Origin: Qipengyuania_C sp046254955
Lineage (GTDB): Bacteria > Pseudomonadota > Alphaproteobacteria > Sphingomonadales > Sphingomonadaceae
Direction of reading: 5' to 3'
DNA: 64,000 nucleotides
Assembly (NCBI RefSeq): GCF_046254955.1
Contig: NZ_JBJXRG010000001.1
Location: forward strand, 1,178,001-1,242,000
Position numbers and translations under genes: made by a program. Positions 1 to 7,867 of this stretch are shown one piece after another. How positions within the stretch are numbered: the first letter of the stretch is position 1; each line of letters begins with the position of its first letter. Under the pieces are notes generated by a model. It was not told the origin of the DNA and did no database searches. It was given only the letters and a program-made list of their open reading frames with translations.

Positions 1-129
1 CGGATCAAGGCCCAAGAAGCGGCCGAGCGGCTGGGGTTGAACTACGTTTTCCGCGATGTCGGCTATGGCGATCTGGCTTCAGCCATTGCTTCGATGTCTA
101 TCGCCAGCGGAACGAATGCACATGTATAG
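1..129 (+). CDS. C-terminal end of an unidentified protein (partial)
   Basis: Frame 1 is open from the window edge to a TAG at 127-129. It gives about 42 residues ending in a short helical-looking tail that includes GYGDLASAIASM. It overlaps the MetV-like start by 14 nt, which suggests the same operon. I do not recognise the fragment. In a corrinoid methyl-transfer operon, the genes expected here are the corrinoid-binding protein or an accessory protein, but no cobalamin-binding motif can be seen in so short a piece. Confidence 0.5.
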   Translation, partial: RIKAQEAAERLGLNYVFRDVGYGDLASAIASMSIASGTNAHV

Positions 130-565
130 CGTCCGCCTGTGGTCGGTGCGCCATTCGCGCGGATTGGAGCGAGTCTACCACGCGATTAATCCGGCTATCG
201 TCTATTTCCTGCGCGGCGTGACCAAGGTCTTCGGTCGCAGTCTCGACCGGCCGATCACCGCAGTCGAGCGCGTGGGCAAGGAATTTTTCTTCGATTGCAA
301 GATGTGCGGCAATTGCGTGCTGTCGAGCACCGGCATGTCTTGCCCAATGAACTGCCCGAAGACGATCCGCAACGGCCCCTGCGGCGGGGTGCGCGAAAAT
401 GGCATGTGCGAGGTCAAGCCCGAGATGCGCTGCGTCTGGCATGCCGCGTGGGATGGCGCGAGCCGTATGCGCGAAGGCAGTGTGGCTATCCACGAAGTTC
501 AGTTTGCGGTCGATCAGCGCAACAAGGGCAAATCTTCCTGGCTGAAGCTCGCGCGCGATGACTGA
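116..565 (+). CDS. metV: MetV-like methylene-THF reductase C-terminal-domain protein
   Basis: This 149-aa protein resembles the small MetV partner of MetF known from acetogens. It carries a Cys-rich centre: C61-x2-C64-x2-C67, C76-x3-C80, C89 followed by GG, then C98 and C106. Such a pattern suits Zn or Fe-S binding. MetV partners form a complex with MetF and are thought to pass electrons to or from its flavin. The ATG at 116 was preferred over the ATG at 56 because AGCGGA lies just upstream and homology-like sequence begins after it. The stop overlaps metF by 8 nt, so the two are probably translationally coupled. The direction of electron flow (methyl-THF oxidation) is inferred from the surrounding catabolic genes. 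Confidence 0.75.
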   Translation: MHMYSVRLWSVRHSRGLERVYHAINPAIVYFLRGVTKVFGRSLDRPITAVERVGKEFFFDCKMCGNCVLSSTGMSCPMNCPKTIRNGPCGGVRENGMCEVKPEMRCVWHAAWDGASRMREGSVAIHEVQFAVDQRNKGKSSWLKLARDD

Positions 566-1613
566 GGACTATACCTTTGACGAATATGGCGCGAACCCGG
601 GCGATCCGCTGCCGATGCGCGAAGGATACAGCTCGCACGGCCGCTTCGAACGCGTGCTGCGTGCCGGTGAATTTGCGATCACCACCGAGATCGCTCCGCC
701 AGATAGTGCCGATCCTGATGAAGTGCTCAATCGCGCCGCGCTGTTCGATGGCTATGTCGATGCGATCAACGCGACCGATGGATCAGGAGCGAATTGCCAT
801 ATGTCCAGCCTTGGTGTTTGCGCGCTGTTGACCCGCGTGGGCTACTCACCAATCATCCAGATGTCCTGCCGCGATCGCAACCGGATAGCGATTCAGGGCG
901 AAGCGCTGGGTGCCGCGGCGCTGGGAGTTTGCTCGGTCCTTTGCCTTTCGGGCGACGATGTCAGTGTGGGAGACCATCCCGAAGCCAAGCCCGTATTCGA
1001 TCTCGACAGTGTCTCGTTGCTGCAGACGATTCGCACCCTGCGCGACGAGGAGCGCTTTCTTTCAGGCCGCAAGCTCGACGAAGGGCCGCGCCTGTTCCTT
1101 GGTGCTTCGATCAACCCTTTTGCTCCGCCCATCGCCAACCGCGTCGATCAATTCGCCAAGAAGGTCGCGGCAGGCGCGCAGTTCGTGCAGTCGCAATATT
1201 GCTTCGATATGGAAATGGCGCGCAGTTTCATGAAGCGCGCGGTCGACAGGGGGCTCGGTGACAAGTGCTTCGTCCTGATGGGCGTCGGCGTGCTGGCCAG
1301 CGCGAAGACTGCGATGTGGCTGCGCAGCGCAATCCCTGGTGTGCACATACCTGATGAGATCGTCCGCCGCCTCGAACAGGCGGAAAGGCCGCGCGAGGAA
1401 GGCCGAGCGATTGCGGTCGAACTGATGCAGCAGCTGGCCGAAATAGAAGGCATCAGCGGCATCCATTTGATGGCCTATAAGCAGGAGCAATTCGTAGGCG
1501 AGATCGTCACTCGCTCCAAAGTGCTCGGCGACCGCAAGCCATGGGCACTCGCTAGCGCCGAGGATGCGCTGCAAGTCAACATCGGACACCAATACCAGGC
1601 GGCTCAAGGATAA
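558..1613 (+). CDS. metF: 5,10-methylenetetrahydrofolate reductase
   Basis: This 351-aa TIM-barrel flavoprotein of the MetF family interconverts 5-methyl-THF and 5,10-methylene-THF. Family hallmarks seen are an early catalytic acid region (ITTEIAPPDSADPDE), a conserved NATDG segment and a VQSQYCFD stretch late in the barrel. It overlaps metV by 8 nt and is followed at 14 nt by a methyl-THF:corrinoid methyltransferase. It is therefore probably not the biosynthetic methionine-pathway copy. I infer that it runs in reverse and oxidises methyl-THF made from betaine methyl groups. The electron acceptor cannot be deduced from the sequence. Confidence 0.9.
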   Translation: MTEDYTFDEYGANPGDPLPMREGYSSHGRFERVLRAGEFAITTEIAPPDSADPDEVLNRAALFDGYVDAINATDGSGANCHMSSLGVCALLTRVGYSPIIQMSCRDRNRIAIQGEALGAAALGVCSVLCLSGDDVSVGDHPEAKPVFDLDSVSLLQTIRTLRDEERFLSGRKLDEGPRLFLGASINPFAPPIANRVDQFAKKVAAGAQFVQSQYCFDMEMARSFMKRAVDRGLGDKCFVLMGVGVLASAKTAMWLRSAIPGVHIPDEIVRRLEQAERPREEGRAIAVELMQQLAEIEGISGIHLMAYKQEQFVGEIVTRSKVLGDRKPWALASAEDALQVNIGHQYQAAQG

Positions 1614-1626
1614 GGATCACGCCCGC

Positions 1627-2526
1627 ATGTCACGTACAGTACTCAGTTCCGCCACTAAGGAAGTCGTGATTGGCTTTGACCAGCCTTTCGTGATGATTGG
1701 GGAGCGGATAAACCCAACTGGACGCAAGCTGCTCGCTGCTGAAATGAAGGAAGGCGATTATTCGCGCGTCCAGGCTGATGCTCTGGCACAGGTCGAAGCG
1801 GGCGCTCAGATGCTTGATGTCAATGCCGGCATCCCGCTGGCGGACGAGCCCAAAATTCTCGCTGAGACGATCCAACTTGTCCAGTCGATCACCGATGTGC
1901 CTCTCTGCATCGACAGTTCGATTATCGAAGCGCTCGAGGCGGGCCTGTCGGTCTATCAGGGACGTGCTTTGGTGAATTCGACCACCGCCGAAAGCGAAGT
2001 GATGGAGCGCGTACTTCCGCTGGTGAAGAAGTACGATGCTGCCGTAGTAGCCATTTCGAATGACGAGACAGGCATTTCGGAGGATCCGTACGAGCGCTTC
2101 AAGATCGCTAAATTGATCGTCGAACGGGCGCAGGATCACGGGGTCAAGCCGGAAGATGTGGTTGTGGACCCGCTGGTCATGCCAATCGGCGCGATTAACT
2201 CGGCGGGCAAGGACGTCTTTCGACTAATCCGTCGCCTGCGCGAGGAGCTGGGCGTGAACACCACTTGCGGTGCTTCGAACATTGGTTTCGGCCTGCCCAA
2301 CCGCCACGCGATCAACAATTCGTTCCTCCCGATGCTGCAATGCGCAGGGATGACCAGCGCGATCCTCAACCCGCTTCATGACGGCCTGGTCCCCGCCATC
2401 AAGGCGGCGGATGTGCTGAACGGCAACGATCCCAATTGCGCCAACTGGATCAAGACCTTTCGCGAACCGCCCGCTGAAGGCGAAGGACGCGGTGGGCGTC
2501 GTGGCAGTCGCAGGCGTCGTGGCTGA
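1627..2526 (+). CDS. mtgA: Methyltetrahydrofolate:corrinoid methyltransferase (MtgA/AcsE-like)
   Basis: This 299-aa pterin-binding-domain protein moves methyl groups between a corrinoid protein and THF. It shows the family start IGERINPTGRK, the DVNAGIP motif, a CIDSS strand and VNSTTAE, as in AcsE/MtgA/MtrH-type enzymes. It lacks the other domains of MetH, so it is a stand-alone methyl-THF enzyme. ATG 1627 is the first ATG after metF. The last 15 residues form an odd Gly/Arg tail with 7 Arg, ending GSRRRRG. Similar basic tails occur on the RamA-like and MttB-like partners downstream. The next gene starts inside its end. Confidence 0.85.
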   Translation: MSRTVLSSATKEVVIGFDQPFVMIGERINPTGRKLLAAEMKEGDYSRVQADALAQVEAGAQMLDVNAGIPLADEPKILAETIQLVQSITDVPLCIDSSIIEALEAGLSVYQGRALVNSTTAESEVMERVLPLVKKYDAAVVAISNDETGISEDPYERFKIAKLIVERAQDHGVKPEDVVVDPLVMPIGAINSAGKDVFRLIRRLREELGVNTTCGASNIGFGLPNRHAINNSFLPMLQCAGMTSAILNPLHDGLVPAIKAADVLNGNDPNCANWIKTFREPPAEGEGRGGRRGSRRRRG

Positions 2527-2917
2527 CTCTCGATCCGGGCATTGCTTGTGCGGTAGCGTGACCTACCGCGCTGAAGGGCTGCGCGACATTTGGTACTGCC
2601 ATTGCCGCCAGTGCCGTTATGCGACCGGACATTTTATGGCAGCCTGCCGAACTGAAAAAGAAAACCTAGTTTGGGACGGGCTGATCTCATGGACTGCGCA
2701 CTCGGGCAGCTCTGAAATTGCCCGCTGCCGTCAATGCGGCAGCCCGCTGTTCTGGCGTCAGCCCGAAAGCGCGACCATCAGTGTCCTCGCTGGCAGTCTC
2801 GACGAAACAGAGGGAATGGATGTCCTGGGTCACATTTTCACTGCCGAGAAAGGCAGCTACTACCCCCTTCCCGACGGCCTGCCGCAGTGGATTGAACATC
2901 GCGAGAAGATCTGTTGA
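2519..2917 (+). CDS. GFA-family zinc protein (glutathione/formaldehyde-activating-like)
   Basis: This 132-aa protein has the GFA fold signature of zinc cysteines: C9-x-C11, C27-x-C29-x2-C32 and C70-x2-C73. Family members include the glutathione-dependent formaldehyde-activating enzyme Gfa and centromere protein V-like proteins, and most have no proven activity. The GTG at 2519 was chosen because it overlaps the mtgA stop by 8 nt and puts the first zinc cysteine at residue 9. Earlier in-frame GTGs would add residues lying inside mtgA. A role in trapping formaldehyde from oxidative demethylation would suit the locus, but that is inference. Confidence 0.75.
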   Translation: MADSRSGHCLCGSVTYRAEGLRDIWYCHCRQCRYATGHFMAACRTEKENLVWDGLISWTAHSGSSEIARCRQCGSPLFWRQPESATISVLAGSLDETEGMDVLGHIFTAEKGSYYPLPDGLPQWIEHREKIC

Positions 2918-2924
2918 GGCAAAG

Positions 2925-4877
2925 ATGACGCAGCATAAGGTCATCTTCACGCCATCGGGCATTCGCGCCACAGCAGACGGCGAACAGAGCGTCTATGATG
3001 TCGCGCTTTCAGCCGGGGTCGACCTGCAGTCGATATGCGGCGGAAAGGGAATGTGCAACCGGTGCCAGGTCGAGGTTGAGCCGGGAAGCCACGCGAAATA
3101 TGGCGTTACTGTCGAAGCAGATGCGCTGTCGGAATGGACCGAAAGTGAACAGCGAGGGGTCGACAAAGGGCGCTTACCGCCCGGGCGCCGCCTCGCTTGC
3201 CGCGCAAAAGTTATGGGCGATGTGGTGGTCGATGTTCCCGCCGATGCGCGCGAGTACGAGACCAGCATTTCGAAGGCCTCGGTCGCCTTCCTGACCGAGC
3301 TCGATCCGGCGGTGAAGCTCTACATGCTCGAGCTCCCGCAGCAGGGGCTAGACGACAATCCTTCCGATGCCGAGGCGCTGAGCGCCGCGCTGCGCCAGTT
3401 CGGTGTGGAGACGAGCCCCAAGCATCGTACGCTGGTAAAATTGCAACCGATCCTCGCAAAGAACGATCGCCGCTTGATCGCGGTGGTGCGTGACGATCAT
3501 CAGATTATCGATATCTGGCCGCCGGAAATGTTCAATGTCTACGGCGCGGCCATCGACATTGGTTCGACCTCCATTGCGCTCTATGTCTACGACCTTTCGC
3601 AGGGCGAGTTGGCCTACGAGGCCTCTGCAATGAATCCGCAGATCCGCTTCGGCGAGGATCTGATGAGCCGGGTGTCCTACTGTATGCTTAATAAGGGCGG
3701 CGAAGACAAACTGACGCAGGCGGTTCGCGAGCAGATTGCCGCCATGCTTGAACAGGCGCGGGTGACGCTCAACCTTGGCCAGAATCAGATACTTGAGGTT
3801 GTCGCGGTCGGAAATCCGATCATGCACCACCTTTTCCTGGGTATTTCGCCGGTCGAATTGGGGCAGGCGCCGTTCACTCTCGCGGTCAAGGAGCAGTTCC
3901 AGATACCAGCCCGGTTGCTTGATTTGGGGCTATCCGAGAGCGCCAGGGTCACAATGTTGCCGCTGGTCGGCGGGCATGTCGGGGCGGACACCACCGGAGC
4001 CTATCTCACCCAGATAGATGCGATGGATGGACGCAGCGTCCTTCTCGTCGATATCGGCACCAATGCCGAAATTGTGCTGAGCCACGGCGGCAAGGTTGCA
4101 GCGGCATCCTCGCCCACCGGTCCGGCATTCGAGGGGGCGGAGATCAGCGCCGGCGTGCGCGCAAGCAAAGGCGCGATCGAGCGCGTGCGGATCGATCCCG
4201 CGACCGGTGATAGCAGGGTACGGATCATCGGACGGGATGATTGGCTGTCGGACAGCGACGGATCAACCCTGCCGCACCGCATCAGCGGCATATGCGGTTC
4301 GGGCATATTCGAAGTCATGGTCGAGTTGGCTGATGCGGGTTTTATCGACCGCGGAGGCCTGTTCCGGCCCGAGGCATGCCCGGCGCGCTTCGTCGAGGAC
4401 GGCAAGAGCTGGAAGTTCCTGCTGGTCGATCAGCCCGGCGCGCAGATCTGGATCAAGCAGACCGATATTCGCAGCGTGCAACTGGCCAAAGCCGCGCTGG
4501 CGGCGGGTGTGCGACTGCTCACCGATCATCTCAGGTGTGAAACCTTTGACGAAGTGCTGCTGGCGGGCGCCTTTGGCAACCATCTCGACGCTGAATACGT
4601 AGCGCGGATTGGGATCATCCCCGGGGCAGAAGCCTCGCAGATCCGCTCGATCGGCAATGCCGCAGGCATGGGTGCGGCGATGGCGATGTTCAATCGTGCG
4701 GAGCAGCGCAAGCTGGTCGAGGCGGTGCGGCTGATCGAGAAGGTCGAGACAGCGACCGAACCCAAATTCCAGGACTATTTCGTCGAGGCGATGGCTTTTC
4801 CAACCGCGCCGCAGGCGGGTGATAACAACCAGCAGGGGCGAGGCCGCCGGCGTCGCTCTCGCGACAGGACAGCATAG
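2925..4877 (+). CDS. RamA-like corrinoid reductive activator (2Fe-2S plus ASKHA domain)
   Basis: This 650-aa protein starts with a plant-type [2Fe-2S] domain (C38, C44, C47, C92). After a linker comes an ASKHA ATPase-like domain of the DUF4445 type, seen as AIDIGSTSIALYVYDL, GNPIMHHLFLG, LLVDIGTNAE and GAFGNHLD. The family (RamA, and activators of O-demethylases and the CoFeSP) uses ATP to re-reduce inactive Co(II) corrinoid proteins to Co(I). Its presence implies a corrinoid protein substrate, yet none is in the window. ATG 2925 was chosen because it follows the GFA stop closely and begins the ferredoxin domain directly. The C-terminal 13 residues contain 7 Arg (GRGRRRRSRDRTA). Confidence 0.88.
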   Translation: MTQHKVIFTPSGIRATADGEQSVYDVALSAGVDLQSICGGKGMCNRCQVEVEPGSHAKYGVTVEADALSEWTESEQRGVDKGRLPPGRRLACRAKVMGDVVVDVPADAREYETSISKASVAFLTELDPAVKLYMLELPQQGLDDNPSDAEALSAALRQFGVETSPKHRTLVKLQPILAKNDRRLIAVVRDDHQIIDIWPPEMFNVYGAAIDIGSTSIALYVYDLSQGELAYEASAMNPQIRFGEDLMSRVSYCMLNKGGEDKLTQAVREQIAAMLEQARVTLNLGQNQILEVVAVGNPIMHHLFLGISPVELGQAPFTLAVKEQFQIPARLLDLGLSESARVTMLPLVGGHVGADTTGAYLTQIDAMDGRSVLLVDIGTNAEIVLSHGGKVAAASSPTGPAFEGAEISAGVRASKGAIERVRIDPATGDSRVRIIGRDDWLSDSDGSTLPHRISGICGSGIFEVMVELADAGFIDRGGLFRPEACPARFVEDGKSWKFLLVDQPGAQIWIKQTDIRSVQLAKAALAAGVRLLTDHLRCETFDEVLLAGAFGNHLDAEYVARIGIIPGAEASQIRSIGNAAGMGAAMAMFNRAEQRKLVEAVRLIEKVETATEPKFQDYFVEAMAFPTAPQAGDNNQQGRGRRRRSRDRTA

Positions 4878-4891
4878 GAAGGACGAGTATC

Positions 4892-6427
4892 ATGGCGAGA
4901 GAAGGACGTTCCGGAGGCCGCCGCGGCCGCGCTGCAGCCAATGCTGCCGATGCGCAGCCGCGCGCTCCCTATATTAAACGCAATATCCCGCCTTACGAGG
5001 TGCTCGGCGATGCTGATCTGGCCACGATTGAGGCCAATGCGGAAACAATCCTTGAAGAGATCGGGATCGACATCAAGGACGACCCCGAGACCCGCGATCT
5101 CTTCAAGGCGGCTGGAGCTAGCGTTGAAGGAGATCGGGTGCGCTTCCCGCGCGGCATGTGCCGTGAGTTGATTCAGGCGACCGCGCCGAAACAGTTCACG
5201 CAATATGCCCGCAACCCAGCCAATAATGTCGAGATCGGCGGCAAAAACACCGTGTTGGTGCCGGCCTATGGATCGCCCTTCGTTTATTCGCGCGAGGGCG
5301 GGCGGCGCTACGCCACGATCGAGGACTTCCGCAATTTTGTGAAGCTGGCCTACATGGCCGACAGTCTGCACCATTCGGGCGGCACAATCTGCGAACCGGT
5401 CGATCTGCCGGTCAACAAGCGCCATTTCGACATGGTCTACAGCCACATCAAATATAGCGATAAGGCATTTATGGGTTCGGTCACGCACCCCGAACGTGCC
5501 GAAGATTCGGTCGCTATGGCTAAGATCGTGTTTGGTGACGAGTTCGTCGAGAACAATTGTGTCTTGATCAATTTGATCAATGCCAACTCGCCGATGACCT
5601 TCGACGACACGATGCTCGGTTCGCTCAAGGTCTATGCACGCCACAATCAGGCGGTGATGGTCAGCCCGTTTATCGTTGCAGGTGCGATGAGCCCAGTAAC
5701 GGTGGCAGCGGTCGCGGCACAGTCACTGGCCGAAGGCATGGTCGGTATGTCGCTCGCCCAGCTCGTGCGTCCCGGAGCGCCTGTGATCTACGGTAATTTC
5801 GTCAGCTCGATGTCGATGCAATCGGGCGCCCCCACCTTCGGTTCGCCCGAGGCTTCGCTGGTTATCAACACAGGGGCGGCACTTGCCCGGCGCCTTGGTG
5901 TGCCCTTCCGCAGTGCGGGCGGCTTTACCGCGTCGAAAGTCCCGGATGCGCAGGCAGCATATGAGGCAGCTAACACACTGCAGCAGGGGTTGCTCGCCGG
6001 CGTGAACTTCATGCTTCACACGGCGGGCTGGCTCGAGGGCGGCCTCGCCATGGGATACGAGAAATTCGTGATGGACTGTGATCAGGCGGCAATGATGGCG
6101 GTCTATGCCAAGGGCGTCGACATGAGCGAAAACGGGCAAGCGATGGACGCCTTGCGCGAAGTCGGCCCCGGCCAGCACTTCCTCGGTTGCAGCCACACTC
6201 AGGCGAACTTCAAGAGCGCGTTCTACCGTTCGACCATTGCCGACAACAATAGCTACGAGCAGTGGGTCGAGGATGGTTCGCTCAGCGCCGAAGACCGCGC
6301 GGAGAAGCTCTATAAGCAGCTGCTGGCCGACTACGTCGCGCCTGAGCTTGATCCTGAGATCGATGAGCGACTGGTCGAGTTCATGGAAACCCGCAAGGCG
6401 AGCTTCCCGGATTCGAATATCAGCTAA
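4892..6427 (+). CDS. MttB-superfamily corrinoid-dependent methylamine/betaine methyltransferase
   Basis: This 511-aa protein belongs to the trimethylamine methyltransferase superfamily. There is no in-frame TAG, so it is a non-pyrrolysine member. Characterised members of that kind (MtgB, MtpB, MtcB, MtyB) demethylate glycine betaine, proline betaine, carnitine or gamma-butyrobetaine onto a corrinoid protein. Sequence alone does not decide the substrate here. The N-terminus is basic (MAREGRSGGRRGRAA) and precedes the usual start of the barrel at about residue 35. It sits 14 nt after the activator gene as the last gene of the operon and converges on the FAD oxidoreductase at 6449. Working partners would be MtgA, the RamA-like protein and an unseen corrinoid protein. 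Confidence 0.85.
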   Translation: MAREGRSGGRRGRAAANAADAQPRAPYIKRNIPPYEVLGDADLATIEANAETILEEIGIDIKDDPETRDLFKAAGASVEGDRVRFPRGMCRELIQATAPKQFTQYARNPANNVEIGGKNTVLVPAYGSPFVYSREGGRRYATIEDFRNFVKLAYMADSLHHSGGTICEPVDLPVNKRHFDMVYSHIKYSDKAFMGSVTHPERAEDSVAMAKIVFGDEFVENNCVLINLINANSPMTFDDTMLGSLKVYARHNQAVMVSPFIVAGAMSPVTVAAVAAQSLAEGMVGMSLAQLVRPGAPVIYGNFVSSMSMQSGAPTFGSPEASLVINTGAALARRLGVPFRSAGGFTASKVPDAQAAYEAANTLQQGLLAGVNFMLHTAGWLEGGLAMGYEKFVMDCDQAAMMAVYAKGVDMSENGQAMDALREVGPGQHFLGCSHTQANFKSAFYRSTIADNNSYEQWVEDGSLSAEDRAEKLYKQLLADYVAPELDPEIDERLVEFMETRKASFPDSNIS

Positions 6428-6448
6428 GACCGGATGAACCGCGCTCCA

Positions 6449-7795
6449 TCAGCTCCACGGGTAGGGGCTGTTGGAGATCGGGTGAAGCTTACCTTCGGCG
6501 TAGCGTGCGAAGCGGAAGGGTTCGAGCAAGCGGCTTTTCTCTCCAAGGATTTCCTGCGCCAGGAGCTTGCCGACGCCGATCATCTTGTAGCCGTGATTGC
6601 TGTCGGCGATCACCCAGGCGTTTTCGCGGAAGACGTCGATCACCGGGAAGCTATCGGGTGTGAAGCAGCCGACCCCGCCCGATGGCTCTTTGTGATAGTC
6701 GGCCATGCGGCCTTCGAAGCGCTTCTGGCAATGGGCGAGGGCAGAGACCCACATCACCGCGAAATCGGGCGATGAAATCCATTCCGGGCTGGCCGGGCCA
6801 TAGGGATCGATCGCAAGCTCTTCGGCCGGGGTCGTCACCTCGTAAGGCATGGCTCCGCCCTGGATGCCGTTGAAGTTGAAGTCGGGCTTGTAATAAATGC
6901 CCCACAACTCGTCGGTGATCAGCGACCCGTCGACCGTTGAATAGAGCGGTGCGTCGGTATCGATATGGATGACCGGCGGCATTGAACCGTCATTGGTCTT
7001 CTGGATCTCCGGATCGACCGACAGCACGCCTTCTTCGAGCTGCCAGAACTTCCACATCGGTACGTCCCGATGGAGCGTTCCGTCGCTCCCCAGCACTTCG
7101 ATGGTCTGCGGCAGTTCGAGCATGGACCACATGTCACGCACCCACGGCCCGGCGCCGATCACAAGTTGATCGCAGCCAATTTCGCCCCGATCGGTGAGAA
7201 CTGCGCTGATCGCGGAGGAATTGCCACTTGCAGCGCGAAAGCCGGTGACCGTGGTGCCGCTGCAAAGCCGCACACCTTCGCTCTCAGCCTTCCTCCATAG
7301 CCCCTGCATCGAAAGCATGTTGTTGGCATAGCCGCCCTTCTTCTCGTGCAGGACCGAGGTCACTCCCTTGGCCTGCCAGTCGGAGAAGATCGATTCCATG
7401 TAGCGCGCGCTGTCTTGCTCGCCTTCGATGAACTCGCTTTCGTAGCCGATGGCCTTCTGCTGCTCGTAGATCGAGGCGACGTCGGCATGCATGCTCTCGG
7501 CGGAAATCTGCATATAGCCGACCGGGTGGTAGCTGTAGGTTTCTGCGTCCTCTTCCCAGACCGAGACCGAATGCGCCATCAGCTCGCGCATGGCCGGCTG
7601 GAAGTAGTTATTGCGCACCACTCCGCAGGCGATGCCCGAAGCTCCGGAGCCGACGTCGCCCTTGTCGATGATGACGATGTCCTTGCCCGACCCGAGGCCG
7701 CGCTCACGCAGCAGGACGGCGAGATGGTATGCGGTGGACAGGCCGTGGACGCCTGCGCCTACCACCACAAAAGGTGCGTGTTCAGGAATGGTCAT
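6449..7795 (-). CDS. FAD-dependent oxidoreductase, SoxB/DAO family (probable N-demethylase)
   Basis: This 448-aa protein has an N-terminal Rossmann motif GAGVHG at residues 13-18, a GSGASGIACGVVRNNY segment and a C-terminal SNHGYKMIGVGK. These place it in the D-amino-acid oxidase fold group, close to sarcosine oxidase beta subunits. It lacks a C-terminal THF-binding domain, unlike dimethylglycine dehydrogenase. The start at 7795 has GGAGCG about 8 nt upstream. It is the last gene of a minus-strand run of BCCT transporter, Rieske oxygenase and this gene. It is therefore a good candidate for removing a later methyl after the Rieske enzyme takes the first one. Substrate unknown. Confidence 0.75.
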   Translation of the reverse strand: MTIPEHAPFVVVGAGVHGLSTAYHLAVLLRERGLGSGKDIVIIDKGDVGSGASGIACGVVRNNYFQPAMRELMAHSVSVWEEDAETYSYHPVGYMQISAESMHADVASIYEQQKAIGYESEFIEGEQDSARYMESIFSDWQAKGVTSVLHEKKGGYANNMLSMQGLWRKAESEGVRLCSGTTVTGFRAASGNSSAISAVLTDRGEIGCDQLVIGAGPWVRDMWSMLELPQTIEVLGSDGTLHRDVPMWKFWQLEEGVLSVDPEIQKTNDGSMPPVIHIDTDAPLYSTVDGSLITDELWGIYYKPDFNFNGIQGGAMPYEVTTPAEELAIDPYGPASPEWISSPDFAVMWVSALAHCQKRFEGRMADYHKEPSGGVGCFTPDSFPVIDVFRENAWVIADSNHGYKMIGVGKLLAQEILGEKSRLLEPFRFARYAEGKLHPISNSPYPWS

Positions 7796-7867
7796 CTTTC
7801 GTCGCTCCTTATTTGCTCTACGATCATCCACGGATCCGACGAGGTTGCGAAAGATATGAGTGTGAAT

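Noticed and set aside
4775..5644. Long minus-strand open frame (289 codons) across the activator/MttB junction
   Set aside because: It lies antisense to two well-supported genes, lacks family-like sequence and follows the codon bias of the plus-strand genes.
4892..6427. Pyrrolysine-containing MttB
   Set aside because: The whole frame has no internal TAG and ends normally, so it is a non-pyrrolysine superfamily member.
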